DNA of 11,119 nt from DASYYE01 sp035946955 (GTDB lineage: Bacteria; Actinomycetota; Actinomycetes; Streptosporangiales; Streptosporangiaceae). Below are positions 1 to 5,805 of the stretch, one piece after another (position 1 is the stretch's first letter; each line of letters starts with the position of its first letter). The position numbers were made by a program, and so were the translations under genes. The notes beneath the pieces are model-generated. The model was not told where the DNA came from. It did no database searches and was given only the letters and a program-made list of their open reading frames with translations. The DNA lies in NCBI GenBank assembly GCA_035946955.1, contig DASYYE010000420.1, positions 1 through 11,119 of the forward strand, read 5' to 3'.

Positions 1-514
1 TCCGCAGTGCGGCCATGGCGCGTGAGGTGTGGCTCTTGACCGCGCCTTTGCTGATGCCCATGGCCGCGGCGATCTGCGCTTCTGACAGGTCGGCGTAGAA
101 CTTCAGCACCAGTGCCTCGCGCTGGCGGGCGGGCAGCCCGCGCAGGGCGTCCACGACGGCGGCGCGTTCGAGCAGGGTGATCGCGCCCTGCTCGGCTGAT
201 GGCTCGTCCGGGCCGGGCACGGGTGCGTTGCGGTCCACCACGACCCGGTGGCGCAGCACCGACCTCGACCGGTTCACCACCGAGGCACGCAGGTACGACA
301 CAGCCTTCTCGGTGTCCCGGATACGCGCCCAGGCGCCGTGCATGGCGACGAAGGAGTCCTGCACGACCTCTTCGGCGGTGGCCGGGTCGCGGACCAGGAG
401 CCCTGCCAGCCGTACCAGCGACCAGTAATGGGTGGCGTATATCTCCGTGACCGCCTGGCCAGCGTCCCACTCAGCCGCGAGTGGTCCGAGCACGGCATCA
501 GGGATAAAGCTCAT
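1..514 (-). CDS. SigE-family ECF RNA polymerase sigma factor (C-terminus cut by window edge)
   Basis: I translated this by hand because it runs off the left edge; 171 residues are visible. Region 2 spans about residues 22-90 (EIYATHYWSLVRLAG, then VRDPATAEEVVQDSF and a WARI/YLRASVVNRSRS core-binding and -10 recognition segment). A short acidic, Pro-containing linker follows at 96-110, then region 4 at about 120-171 (LPARQREALVLKFY, then the helix-turn-helix SEAQIAAAMGISKGAVKSH). This layout matches the SigE-family sigma factors common in actinomycetes (TIGR02983, from memory). Such factors direct RNA polymerase to a small regulon and are usually held by an anti-sigma factor, which here would lie outside the window. 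The start is uncertain: ATG 514 gives the most family-like N-terminus but has only a distant CGGAG; in-frame ATGs also exist at 544 and 568. It is divergent from serC. The regulon cannot be inferred. Confidence 0.9.
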   Translation of the reverse strand, partial: MSFIPDAVLGPLAAEWDAGQAVTEIYATHYWSLVRLAGLLVRDPATAEEVVQDSFVAMHGAWARIRDTEKAVSYLRASVVNRSRSVLRHRVVVDRNAPVPGPDEPSAEQGAITLLERAAVVDALRGLPARQREALVLKFYADLSEAQIAAAMGISKGAVKSHTSRAMAALR

Positions 515-555
515 GGCAACCGCTGAAGAACTCCGAGTGACCATGTTGCTGGGCA

Positions 556-579
556 GGGATAACGTCATGACAAGTTCCC
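556..579. promoter_or_regulatory. 24-bp interrupted palindrome, candidate operator
   Basis: The form is GGGA-N4-GTCATGAC-N4-TCCC: a perfect 8-bp central palindrome with symmetric 4-bp outer arms. On the minus strand the right side reads GGGAACTTGTC, which also contains a GGGAAC resembling the -35 element of ECF promoters, about 60 bp ahead of the sigma factor start at 514. It could be a binding site for a dimeric regulator or part of the sigma promoter. The function is inferred. Confidence 0.35.
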
Positions 580-789
580 ATACTGGAGTTGTCGGCCGGA
601 CAGCCAGCCCAGGTGGCCAAAACCCCCCACAGAGTCCAGGCGCGGACCAGGCTGCTCCGCAATTGCGGGCAGGACCACTCGAGATTATGAGCTTCACCCT
701 CGCTTAATCAAGACCCTTAACCACCTTGACACCTAGCGCTGGGAAGGCCGCGGCGGCAGCCTCCCGGGAGGGCGCTGACCGGCAGCAGT

Positions 790-795
790 TAGGCT
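790..795 (+). promoter_or_regulatory. Likely serC -10 hexamer TAGGCT
   Basis: TAGGCT fits the actinobacterial TANNNT -10 pattern and would start transcription near 802, giving a leader of about 22 nt that contains the Shine-Dalgarno TAGGAG at 813-818. No good -35 is visible, which is common in actinobacterial housekeeping promoters. Confidence 0.35.
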
Positions 796-823
796 GGCCG
801 AGCCACCTGACATAGGAGAAACC

Positions 824-1942
824 GTGACGGACATCGTGATCCCTGATGACATCCGCCCAGCTGACGGCAGGTTCGGCAGTGGACCGTCCAAGGTCCGGCC
901 CGAGCAGGTGGCCGCGCTGGCAGAGTCTGGGGCCACCTATCTCGGGACATCCCACCGCCAGGCCCCGGTCCGGTCACTGGTGCGGCGGGTCCGTGAAGGC
1001 CTCGCCGAGCTGTTCAGCCTGCCGGAGGGTTACCAGGTGGTGCTGGGCAACGGCGGCACCACAGCGTTCTGGGAGGTCGCGGCCTTCGGCCTGGTCCGTG
1101 AGAGGTCCTCGCACCTGTCCTTTGGCGAGTTCTCCTCGAAGTTCTCGAAGGTCACCGCGGCCGCACCCTGGCTGGCCGCACCCGTGGTCATCGAGGCTCC
1201 GCCCGGCAGCCACCCGCAGCCACAGGCCGCGGCCGGTGTCGACGCCTACGCACTGACTCACAACGAGACCTCTACCGGCGTTGCCATGCCCATCCGCCGG
1301 GTGACGGACGCCGACGACGGCGCGCTGGTGCTCGTGGACGCCACCAGCGGTGCTGCCGGACTCCCCGTCGACGTGAGCCAGGCGGATGTCTACTACTTCG
1401 CGCCACAGAAGTGCTTCGGGTCCGACGGTGGCCTGTGGATCGCGCTCATGTCGCCCGCCGCCTTGGACCGGGCCGCTGAGGTTGCCGGCAGCGGCCGCTA
1501 CATCCCGGAATTCTTCTCCCTGCCGGTGGCGATCGACAACTCTGCCAAGCAGCAGACATACAACACACCCTCAGTGGCGACGCTGCTGCTCATGGCCGAG
1601 CAGGTGGAGTGGATGCTCGCCCAGGGCGGCCTCGCCTGGACGGTTGCCCGCACCGCCGACTCCTCGGGGCGCCTGTACGCCTGGGCGGAGAAGTCGGAGT
1701 ACGCCACGCCGTTCGTGGCGGACCCCACCATGCGCTCGCAGGTGGTGGGGACCATCGACTTCGCTGACACGGTGGACGCGGCCGCCGTGGCCGCCACGCT
1801 GCGGGCCAACGGGATCGTGGACACCGAGCCCTACCGCAAGCTCGGCCGCAACCAGCTCCGCATCGCCATGTTCCCGGCTGTGGACCCAGCCGACGTAGAG
1901 GCGCTCACCGCCTGTATCGACTACGTGATCGACCAGCTCTGA
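824..1942 (+). CDS. serC: Phosphoserine aminotransferase (actinobacterial type)
   Basis: Phosphoserine transaminase (EC 2.6.1.52) is a cytosolic PLP enzyme that converts 3-phosphohydroxypyruvate plus glutamate to O-phosphoserine and 2-oxoglutarate. This is step two of serine biosynthesis. The 372 residues fit the actinobacterial SerC subgroup. The N-terminus DGRFGSGPSKVRPEQ (14-28) is typical. GTSHR (41-45) is the substrate region and NGGTT (76-80) the likely PLP phosphate cradle. VDATSG (171-176) supplies the Asp that contacts the PLP nitrogen, and YYFAPQKCFG (190-199) carries the Schiff-base lysine K196. YNTPSV and a C-terminal arginine-bearing RNQLRIAMF follow. The GTG start at 824 is set by TAGGAG five bases upstream. 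serC is transcribed alone here, divergent from the sigma factor and convergent with the marR-MFS-thpR operon. All key residues are present. Confidence 0.96.
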   Translation: MTDIVIPDDIRPADGRFGSGPSKVRPEQVAALAESGATYLGTSHRQAPVRSLVRRVREGLAELFSLPEGYQVVLGNGGTTAFWEVAAFGLVRERSSHLSFGEFSSKFSKVTAAAPWLAAPVVIEAPPGSHPQPQAAAGVDAYALTHNETSTGVAMPIRRVTDADDGALVLVDATSGAAGLPVDVSQADVYYFAPQKCFGSDGGLWIALMSPAALDRAAEVAGSGRYIPEFFSLPVAIDNSAKQQTYNTPSVATLLLMAEQVEWMLAQGGLAWTVARTADSSGRLYAWAEKSEYATPFVADPTMRSQVVGTIDFADTVDAAAVAATLRANGIVDTEPYRKLGRNQLRIAMFPAVDPADVEALTACIDYVIDQL

Positions 1943-1960
1943 CGGGCATCCAGGAAGCCC

Positions 1961-2047
1961 TTAGCGCAGCACCGCCCCGGCGAGCGCGAGCGCCACGAGC
2001 AGCACGAGGACGGCGGGCAGCAGCCAGCGCGTCGCGTGGTAGTTCAC
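1961..2047 (-). CDS. Possible 28-residue single-helix membrane peptide
   Basis: This short frame begins at a GTG that overlaps the thpR stop as GTGA (2047-2044), the classic signature of translational coupling, and ends at TAA (1963-1961). The predicted peptide starts VNYHATRW and continues with a hydrophobic run LLPAVLVLLVALALAGAV before a final LR. A positively charged N-terminal side and one membrane helix suggest a small N-in membrane protein. A TAGGCT hexamer lies 7 nt before the GTG, so leaderless expression is also conceivable. I do not recognise a family. Against it: with so little sequence, chance is possible in GC-rich DNA. For it: the exact overlap and the clean hydrophobic composition right to the stop. 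Confidence 0.4.
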   Translation of the reverse strand: MNYHATRWLLPAVLVLLVALALAGAVLR

Positions 2048-2703
2048 GGGCCGTAGCCTAATCCCGGCGCTGCGGCTGGGTTCGCGGGGGCTGGGGCCTG
2101 GCTTGCGGGAGCCCAGGATGCCTCCCCGGCGGCTCGGCCAGGTGGCGTAGGCACTCGCAGTGGCCAGGCGCCTAGGGTCTCGTACCGTGGCTGCTGCTGC
2201 AGTCGGCTGCGGATCAGGTAGACCTCTGCCGCTGCCCACGGCCCGCCCGTGTGGCTGTCCAGTGCCGCCACCAGAGGCCGGACGTCCACTGGCGACCGGC
2301 ACCTGGCCAGGGTCAGGTGTGGCTGGTAGCGCCGGCCATCTGAGACTGGCGGCGCCCCGGCACGGCGGGCCCCCGCTGCCACTGAAGCGGCCAGCGCGGT
2401 GAGGCCCTGGCGGTCACCCTGCACACCAGCCCACAGCACCCTGGCCTTGGCCTGGCTTGGGAACGCCCCGGCGCCGCCGAGCGAAAGGTTCAGGCGAGGG
2501 TGCCGGCCCGCGGCCCGCGCCAGGCGGGTGGTCAGGCCGGCCAGTGCTGGTTCTTCTACCTCGCCGAGGAACGCGAGCGTGAGATGCCACGCGTCCGTGC
2601 CGGTCCAGCGGAGCCCGGGCCAGGCCGGGCGCAGTGGCGCCAGCTCCTGGTCCAGTTCGTCAGCGGCCCAGCCAGGGAGTGCCAGCGCGACGAACAACCT
2701 CAT
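2044..2703 (-). CDS. thpR: 2'-5' RNA ligase / RNA 2',3'-cyclic phosphodiesterase
   Basis: Member of the 2H phosphoesterase superfamily, with both catalytic HxT motifs visible: WHLTLAFLG (His40, Thr42) and PHLTLARC (His129, Thr131). The opening MRLFVALALP and RYETLGAWPL near residue 175 are typical of ThpR/LigT. Family members hydrolyse 2',3'-cyclic phosphate RNA ends and join 2'-5' RNA in vitro; the cellular role is poorly known. Homologues usually end near residue 185-190. Here a Pro/Ala/Gly-rich tail of about 35 residues follows, probably disordered. The start ATG (2703-2701) overlaps the stop of the upstream MFS gene as ATGA, and no independent Shine-Dalgarno is seen, so translation is probably coupled. 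No biochemical link to the exporter or MarR regulator is evident. Confidence 0.92.
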   Translation of the reverse strand: MRLFVALALPGWAADELDQELAPLRPAWPGLRWTGTDAWHLTLAFLGEVEEPALAGLTTRLARAAGRHPRLNLSLGGAGAFPSQAKARVLWAGVQGDRQGLTALAASVAAGARRAGAPPVSDGRRYQPHLTLARCRSPVDVRPLVAALDSHTGGPWAAAEVYLIRSRLQQQPRYETLGAWPLRVPTPPGRAAGEASWAPASQAPAPANPAAAPGLGYGP

Positions 2704-3966
2704 GAGTCATGGTAAGCAGCCGTTGCATAGCTGCGGCGCCCTGCTCGGGTGGCTGTTTCAGCCACGCCACGTGCCCGCGCCAGCACCACGGCGGCTGCCG
2801 CCGCGGCCACCGCGGCGACCAGCCCGCCACCGACCAGGCTCATCCGTGCGCCGAACTGCTCGGCCACCCAGCCGCACATCGGTGAGCCCAGCGGGGCCCC
2901 GCCCAGGAAGACCAGCATGTACAGGCCCATCACACGGCCCCGGACCTCCGGTGCTACGGAGAGCTGGGTCGTGGAGTTCGCGGTGGCGGAGAACACCAGC
3001 AGGGCCAGGCCGGTCGGGACGAGCATCGCGAGGAACGCCCAGTAGGTGGGCATGAACCCGGTCACCACCTCCAGGGCACCGAAGGCGCCGGCCGCGGTCA
3101 GCAACAGGCCCATCCCAGGCCGGGCGCGACGCGCCGCCAGCAGGGCACCTGCCAGGGCGCCAGCCGCGAACACGGCGGAGGCCAGCCCGAACTCGGTAGC
3201 CCCGGTGTGGAACACCTCACGCGACATCAGGGCGGTTGTCACGGTGAAGTTCATGCCGAATGTGGCCACGAAGAAGACGAGCCCGAGCGTCAGCCACACC
3301 TGTGGGCGGGCTGCCACATACGACAGCGCTTCCCGCAACTGGCCACGCGCCCTCGGCACGGGTTCCAGCGGGTGCAGCTCAGCGGGGCGCATCAGCTTCA
3401 GCCCGGTCAGCACCGCGCCGTATGAGACGGCATTGACCAGGAAGGCGGCTGGTACGCCCACGGTCCCGATGACCAGGCCGGCCACGGCCGGCCCTACGAC
3501 CCGTGCCAGGTTGAAGGTGGCGCTGTTGAGCGCGATGGCGTTCGCCATGCGGTCGCGGCCCACCAACTGGGCCACGAACGTCTGCCGGGTCGGGTTGTCG
3601 ACCACCGCTACCAGGCCGAGGGCGAACGCGAGCAGGTACACGTGCCACACCTCGACCGCTCCGGTCAGTGCCAGCAGGCCGAGCACCAATGCGAGTGCTC
3701 CCATGAGCGCCTGGGTTATGAAAAGAATGGCCCGTTTGGGATAGCGGTCGGCGACGGCACCGCCCCACAGGCTGAACAGCAACTGGGGCAGGAACTGCAG
3801 CCCGATCGCGGTGCCCAGCGCAGTGCCGCTGCCGTGGGTGAGCTCGAGTACCAGCCAGTCCTGGGCGACCCGCTGCATCCAGGTGCCGGTGTTGGAGACG
3901 ACCTGCCCGGCCGCGAACAGCCGGTAGTTGCGCGTGGCAAGTGAGGAGAACGTGCGGTGCCGCGAT
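2700..3966 (-). CDS. MFS exporter (MFS_3/EntS-like), start codon apparently disrupted
   Basis: A major facilitator superfamily protein of about 420 residues resembling the EntS-like/MFS_3 drug and metabolite exporters. It opens with RTFSSLATRNYRLFAAGQ and TGTWMQRVAQDWLVL (TM1). A motif A-like GGAVADRYPKR sits in the TM2-3 loop and DNPTRQTFVAQLVG follows TM4. Alternating hydrophobic segments continue to a basic tail ending AAYHDS. The stop overlaps the thpR start (ATGA). A strong AGGAGG (3978-3973) sits at the marR stop, but no ATG, GTG or TTG follows in frame. Removing the single base at 3964 would create ATG six bases after AGGAGG and give MRHRTFSSLATRNYR. Otherwise the candidates are GTG 4070 (inside marR, no Shine-Dalgarno) or ATG 3878 (which loses half of TM1). 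The substrate is unknown; control by the adjacent MarR protein is likely. Confidence 0.87.
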
Positions 3967-3972
3967 TGGGGG

Positions 3973-3978
3973 CCTCCT
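3973..3978 (-). promoter_or_regulatory. Strong Shine-Dalgarno AGGAGG for the MFS gene
   Basis: It partly overlaps the marR stop (TAGGAGG), tying MFS translation to marR. The expected start position six bases on reads ATC followed by G rather than ATG, which makes this site the main clue to a one-base insertion at 3964. Confidence 0.7.
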
Positions 3979-4432
3979 ACGCCTGGCTGACCCGCTCCAG
4001 GATCTCGGCCGCCACGCGCAGGCTGGCTCGTTCGGCCGGGGTCAGTTCCGCCAGGCGGCGGGCCAGCCACTCGTCGCGGCGCCGGCGTGCCTGGCGTACC
4101 AGCTCCCGCCCTTCCTCGGTCACCGAGAGCAGCACCTGCCGCCGGTCGGTGGGATGGGCGCTGCGGGTCACCAGCCCGGCTTCCACCAGGGCGCTGATAA
4201 CGCGGGTCATGGAGGGCGGCTGGACCTTTTCGTGGTCGGCCAGTTCTCCGGGGGTCATTGGGCCGTGCCGTTCCAGGGCGATCAGGGCCGCCAGCTGAGT
4301 GTCGGACAAGTGATCCCCGGCCGGACCCGGTACGTTCCGCTCGGCCCTCAGCCGCCGGGCGAGACGGCTCACCGAGATCCGCAGTGCCGTGGCCAGGCCC
4401 GCGTCGGAGATGGGCTTGTGCGTCATTTTCAT
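3977..4432 (-). CDS. MarR-family transcriptional regulator
   Basis: At 151 residues this is the usual MarR length. An N-terminal dimerisation helix (about 12-32) is followed by the winged helix-turn-helix: LSDTQLAALIAL (42-53), PMTPGELADHEKV (58-70), recognition helix QPPSMTRVISALVEAGL (71-87). The wing has the family's charged DRR at residues 96-98 (HPTDRRQVLLSVTEEG). C-terminal helices complete the dimer. MarR proteins bind palindromic operators and release DNA on binding a ligand, often a toxic small molecule. The gene is first in an operon with an MFS exporter and divergent from a DUF2530 gene, suggesting autoregulation and control of the exporter. ATG 4432 and ATG 4426 are both possible starts; the second has a better-spaced AGG. 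From memory, M. tuberculosis Rv0880 occupies an equivalent place beside a DUF2530 gene. Confidence 0.94.
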   Translation of the reverse strand: MKMTHKPISDAGLATALRISVSRLARRLRAERNVPGPAGDHLSDTQLAALIALERHGPMTPGELADHEKVQPPSMTRVISALVEAGLVTRSAHPTDRRQVLLSVTEEGRELVRQARRRRDEWLARRLAELTPAERASLRVAAEILERVSQA

Positions 4433-4450
4433 TAGCCTGACTCATTACTT

Positions 4451-4466
4451 TTGCTAACAGTATCAA
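4451..4466. promoter_or_regulatory. Candidate MarR operator
   Basis: TTGCTAACAGTATCAA reads as TTG-N-TA-N4-TA-N-CAA, an imperfect 16-bp palindrome with five matching bases per arm. It sits 18 bp upstream of the marR start in an unusually AT-rich stretch. TTG...CAA half-sites are common among MarR-family operators. On the minus strand it overlaps TTGATACT, a possible -10 region, so binding would block marR transcription. Assignment to this MarR protein is inferred from position. Confidence 0.45.
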
Positions 4467-4505
4467 GTGACCTGGGTATTCCACAGGTCCATCAGGGCCA
4501 CGCCT

Positions 4506-4511
4506 TAGGCT
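4506..4511 (+). promoter_or_regulatory. Probable -10 element of a leaderless DUF2530 transcript
   Basis: TAGGCT (TANNNT type) ends exactly six bases before the GTG at 4518, which would place the transcription start on the first base of the start codon. No Shine-Dalgarno is seen upstream of that GTG, consistent with the leaderless mRNAs frequent in actinobacteria. Confidence 0.5.
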
Positions 4512-4517
4512 GGGACC

Positions 4518-4760
4518 GTGACCCGTGCACGCCGCCCCGCGCCGCCTCCCCTGGAGGCGGACGACCAGCTCGTGACCGCCGTCATCACCGCGGGGTGGGC
4601 CATCGCCCTGGTCGTGGCGCTCGTCCTGGGCGACCGCATCCCCGCACCGGCACGATGGTGGGTCTGGACCTGCCTGGCCGGGACCGTCATGGGACTGTTC
4701 GGCCTGTGGTTCGTGCCACGGCTGAAGCGTGCCCGCGCCCGCAGCGCGGCCCGGCGGTAG
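4518..4760 (+). CDS. DUF2530 small membrane protein
   Basis: An 80-residue protein with two predicted transmembrane helices. A short basic, Pro-rich start (TRARRPAPPPLEADD) precedes TVITAGWAIALVVALVL (about 19-37). A short loop and WWVWTCLAGTVMGLFGLWFV (about 47-66) follow, then a strongly basic tail (PRLKRARARSAARR) that favours a cytoplasmic C-terminus. The WxWTCLAG signature and layout match DUF2530, an actinobacterial family without known function. The GTG start is supported by the -10-like hexamer six bases upstream and the lack of a Shine-Dalgarno. It lies divergent from marR, sharing the operator-bearing gap, and converges on the DUF3027 gene. It may be a small partner or stress-responsive envelope protein, but nothing in the sequence defines a role. 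Confidence 0.85.
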   Translation: MTRARRPAPPPLEADDQLVTAVITAGWAIALVVALVLGDRIPAPARWWVWTCLAGTVMGLFGLWFVPRLKRARARSAARR

Positions 4761-4822
4761 CCAGCGCCGGAGCGCGCGGGCGAGGGCTGACGGACACGCC
4801 CTGGCGGCGCAGCGGGCGCTGG
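4761..4822. terminator. Inverted repeat between convergent genes
   Basis: CCAGCGCC (4761-4768) pairs perfectly with GGCGCTGG (4815-4822), and GGGCG (4778-4782) can pair with CGCCC (4797-4801) inside it. It starts directly after the DUF2530 stop and ends six bases from the DUF3027 stop, a placement suited to a shared transcription end. There is no U tract, so termination is only inferred. Confidence 0.3.
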
Positions 4823-4827
4823 ACTCC

Positions 4828-5718
4828 TCAGCCGTGGTCGAGGGACTCGAAGACCGTCTCTTCCACGGTGACGCCCGGCAGGTCCATGAGGTCATAGCCC
4901 AGTTCGTCGATGACCGGTGCGACCGGGTGGTCCGTGCCTGGGGGCAGCAGAGCCTCCGAGTGTGCCCCACAGCCGTGGTCCACCGACACGACGCGGCCGT
5001 CATCGGGCGCGTAGGCGTTCGCGCACACACCGAACACCTGGCCCAGTGGGCCACTCAGGCGGGCGAAGAACCCGCACCCGACACAGGTGCCGGGGGCGGC
5101 ATGGGCGAGCGGGCTCCTCGGCCCATGCTCGCTCGTGTACCACCGCAGTGCCGCGTCATCGCGTCCTGCTGCGGACAGGACGCGGGCCTGCGGCGGCACC
5201 GGCAACGTCTGGTCGGTGCCGGAACCTTCGGCAGGCGGGGTCACCCAGCCAACCATCAGGCCAGCGTCGGTCCAGTCCGCCAGGCCGTCCTCACCTTCCA
5301 GCACAGCCATGGGCACGAGCCGCTCGTCGTCCTCGGACGCGGGCATGATGTCGCCCACCCCAAGGTCTCCGGGGCGCAGCCGTTCACGCCAGGGAACCCA
5401 TTCCGGGGCCAGTATGGAGTCCGGGCCGGGCAACAGCAGGCTCTCGCTCACGGTGACGGTCTTCGACCTCGACGCCCGGGTGAGCGTGACGGCCCACCGC
5501 CACCCCCGGTAGGCGGGGTCAAGGCAGCCGAACAGGTGGGTGACAACTCTCTCACCTTCGGCCTCGACGCCGACATGGTCGCCAACGCGACCCTCGCCCG
5601 CGACCTCGGTGGCCGCAGCCAACGCCAAGTCCACGGCCTGCGCGCAGACCTCGTCAGGCTCTCGAGTGCGCATCCGAACAGGGCTCACGTTCAGTAATTG
5701 AACCTCATCGGGGGGCAT
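4828..5718 (-). CDS. DUF3027 protein with putative zinc-binding cluster
   Basis: An actinobacterial conserved protein of up to 296 residues and unknown function. The N-terminal half contains YRGWRWAVTLTRASRSKTVTV (70-90) and a segment with LAPEWVPW and RLRPGDLGVGD (103-123). The C-terminal half has RVLSAAGRDDAALRWY and GPRSPLAH, then a Cys/His-rich block: CVGC (C212, C215), FGVCAN (C232) and VSVDHGCGAHSE (H248, C250, H253). The spacing suggests metal binding, probably zinc. No membrane helix or signal peptide is apparent. The start is uncertain: ATG 5718 (given), GTG 5688 (VSPVRMRTREP, more family-like) or ATG 5673. It is head-to-head with the MFS-like gene at 5806, a pairing I recall as Rv0877/Rv0876c in M. 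tuberculosis. Confidence 0.86.
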   Translation of the reverse strand: MPPDEVQLLNVSPVRMRTREPDEVCAQAVDLALAAATEVAGEGRVGDHVGVEAEGERVVTHLFGCLDPAYRGWRWAVTLTRASRSKTVTVSESLLLPGPDSILAPEWVPWRERLRPGDLGVGDIMPASEDDERLVPMAVLEGEDGLADWTDAGLMVGWVTPPAEGSGTDQTLPVPPQARVLSAAGRDDAALRWYTSEHGPRSPLAHAAPGTCVGCGFFARLSGPLGQVFGVCANAYAPDDGRVVSVDHGCGAHSEALLPPGTDHPVAPVIDELGYDLMDLPGVTVEETVFESLDHG

Positions 5719-5792
5719 GCTTGCACCATGGTGCGCAGAGTTGGGGGCACTCCCGGCGAGAACGCCCAGTCGTGGCAGGAGCCGGAGCGCAG

Positions 5793-5798
5793 AATACT
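5793..5798 (+). promoter_or_regulatory. Possible -10 element for the second MFS gene
   Basis: AATACT, the most -10-like hexamer nearby, lies seven bases before ATG 5806, with no well-placed Shine-Dalgarno for that ATG. This suggests a leaderless transcript and argues for ATG 5806 over the upstream in-frame ATGs at 5698 and 5728. Confidence 0.35.
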
Positions 5799-5805
5799 GG
5801 TGGGT

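Larger units (their letters stand above)
515..823. other. Intergenic region between divergent sigma factor gene and serC
   Basis: About 310 bp without a convincing gene. It holds a 24-bp interrupted palindrome (556-579), a TTGCGG/TTATGA pair at 663-690 that could be a weak promoter, an isolated TTGACA at 726-731 without a good -10 partner, and TAGGCT at 790-795 as the likely serC -10. A short open frame at 432-707 runs through it but has no ribosome binding site or recognisable product. Confidence 0.6.

Noticed and set aside
432..707. 91-residue frame in the sigma-serC gap
   Set aside because: It overlaps the start of the sigma factor gene, has no ribosome binding site and no recognisable features.
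726..731. TTGACA as a serC -35 element
   Set aside because: No TANNNT hexamer occurs 16-18 bases downstream; the plausible -10 at 790 is far too distant.
2048..2302. Longer N-terminal version of the 28-residue frame (113 residues)
   Set aside because: The added part is another frame of thpR, rich in Gly/Arg/Pro, with no start signal; only the stretch beyond the thpR stop looks like a protein.
3046..3744. 232-residue frame antisense to the MFS exporter
   Set aside because: A shadow frame rich in Ala/Arg/Thr/Ser opposite a clear membrane-protein gene.
3982..5054. Open frame upstream of the MFS gene that would extend it to 784 residues
   Set aside because: The upstream part runs through marR, the DUF2530 gene on the opposite strand and the end of DUF3027, and its translation is low-complexity Arg/Gly/Pro. 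It stays open only because of GC-rich codon bias.
5698..5805. Upstream starts for the second MFS-like protein (ATG 5698 or 5728)
   Set aside because: They would overlap the divergent DUF3027 start, have no Shine-Dalgarno, and add residues unlike the rest; ATG 5806 has a -10-like hexamer at leaderless spacing.
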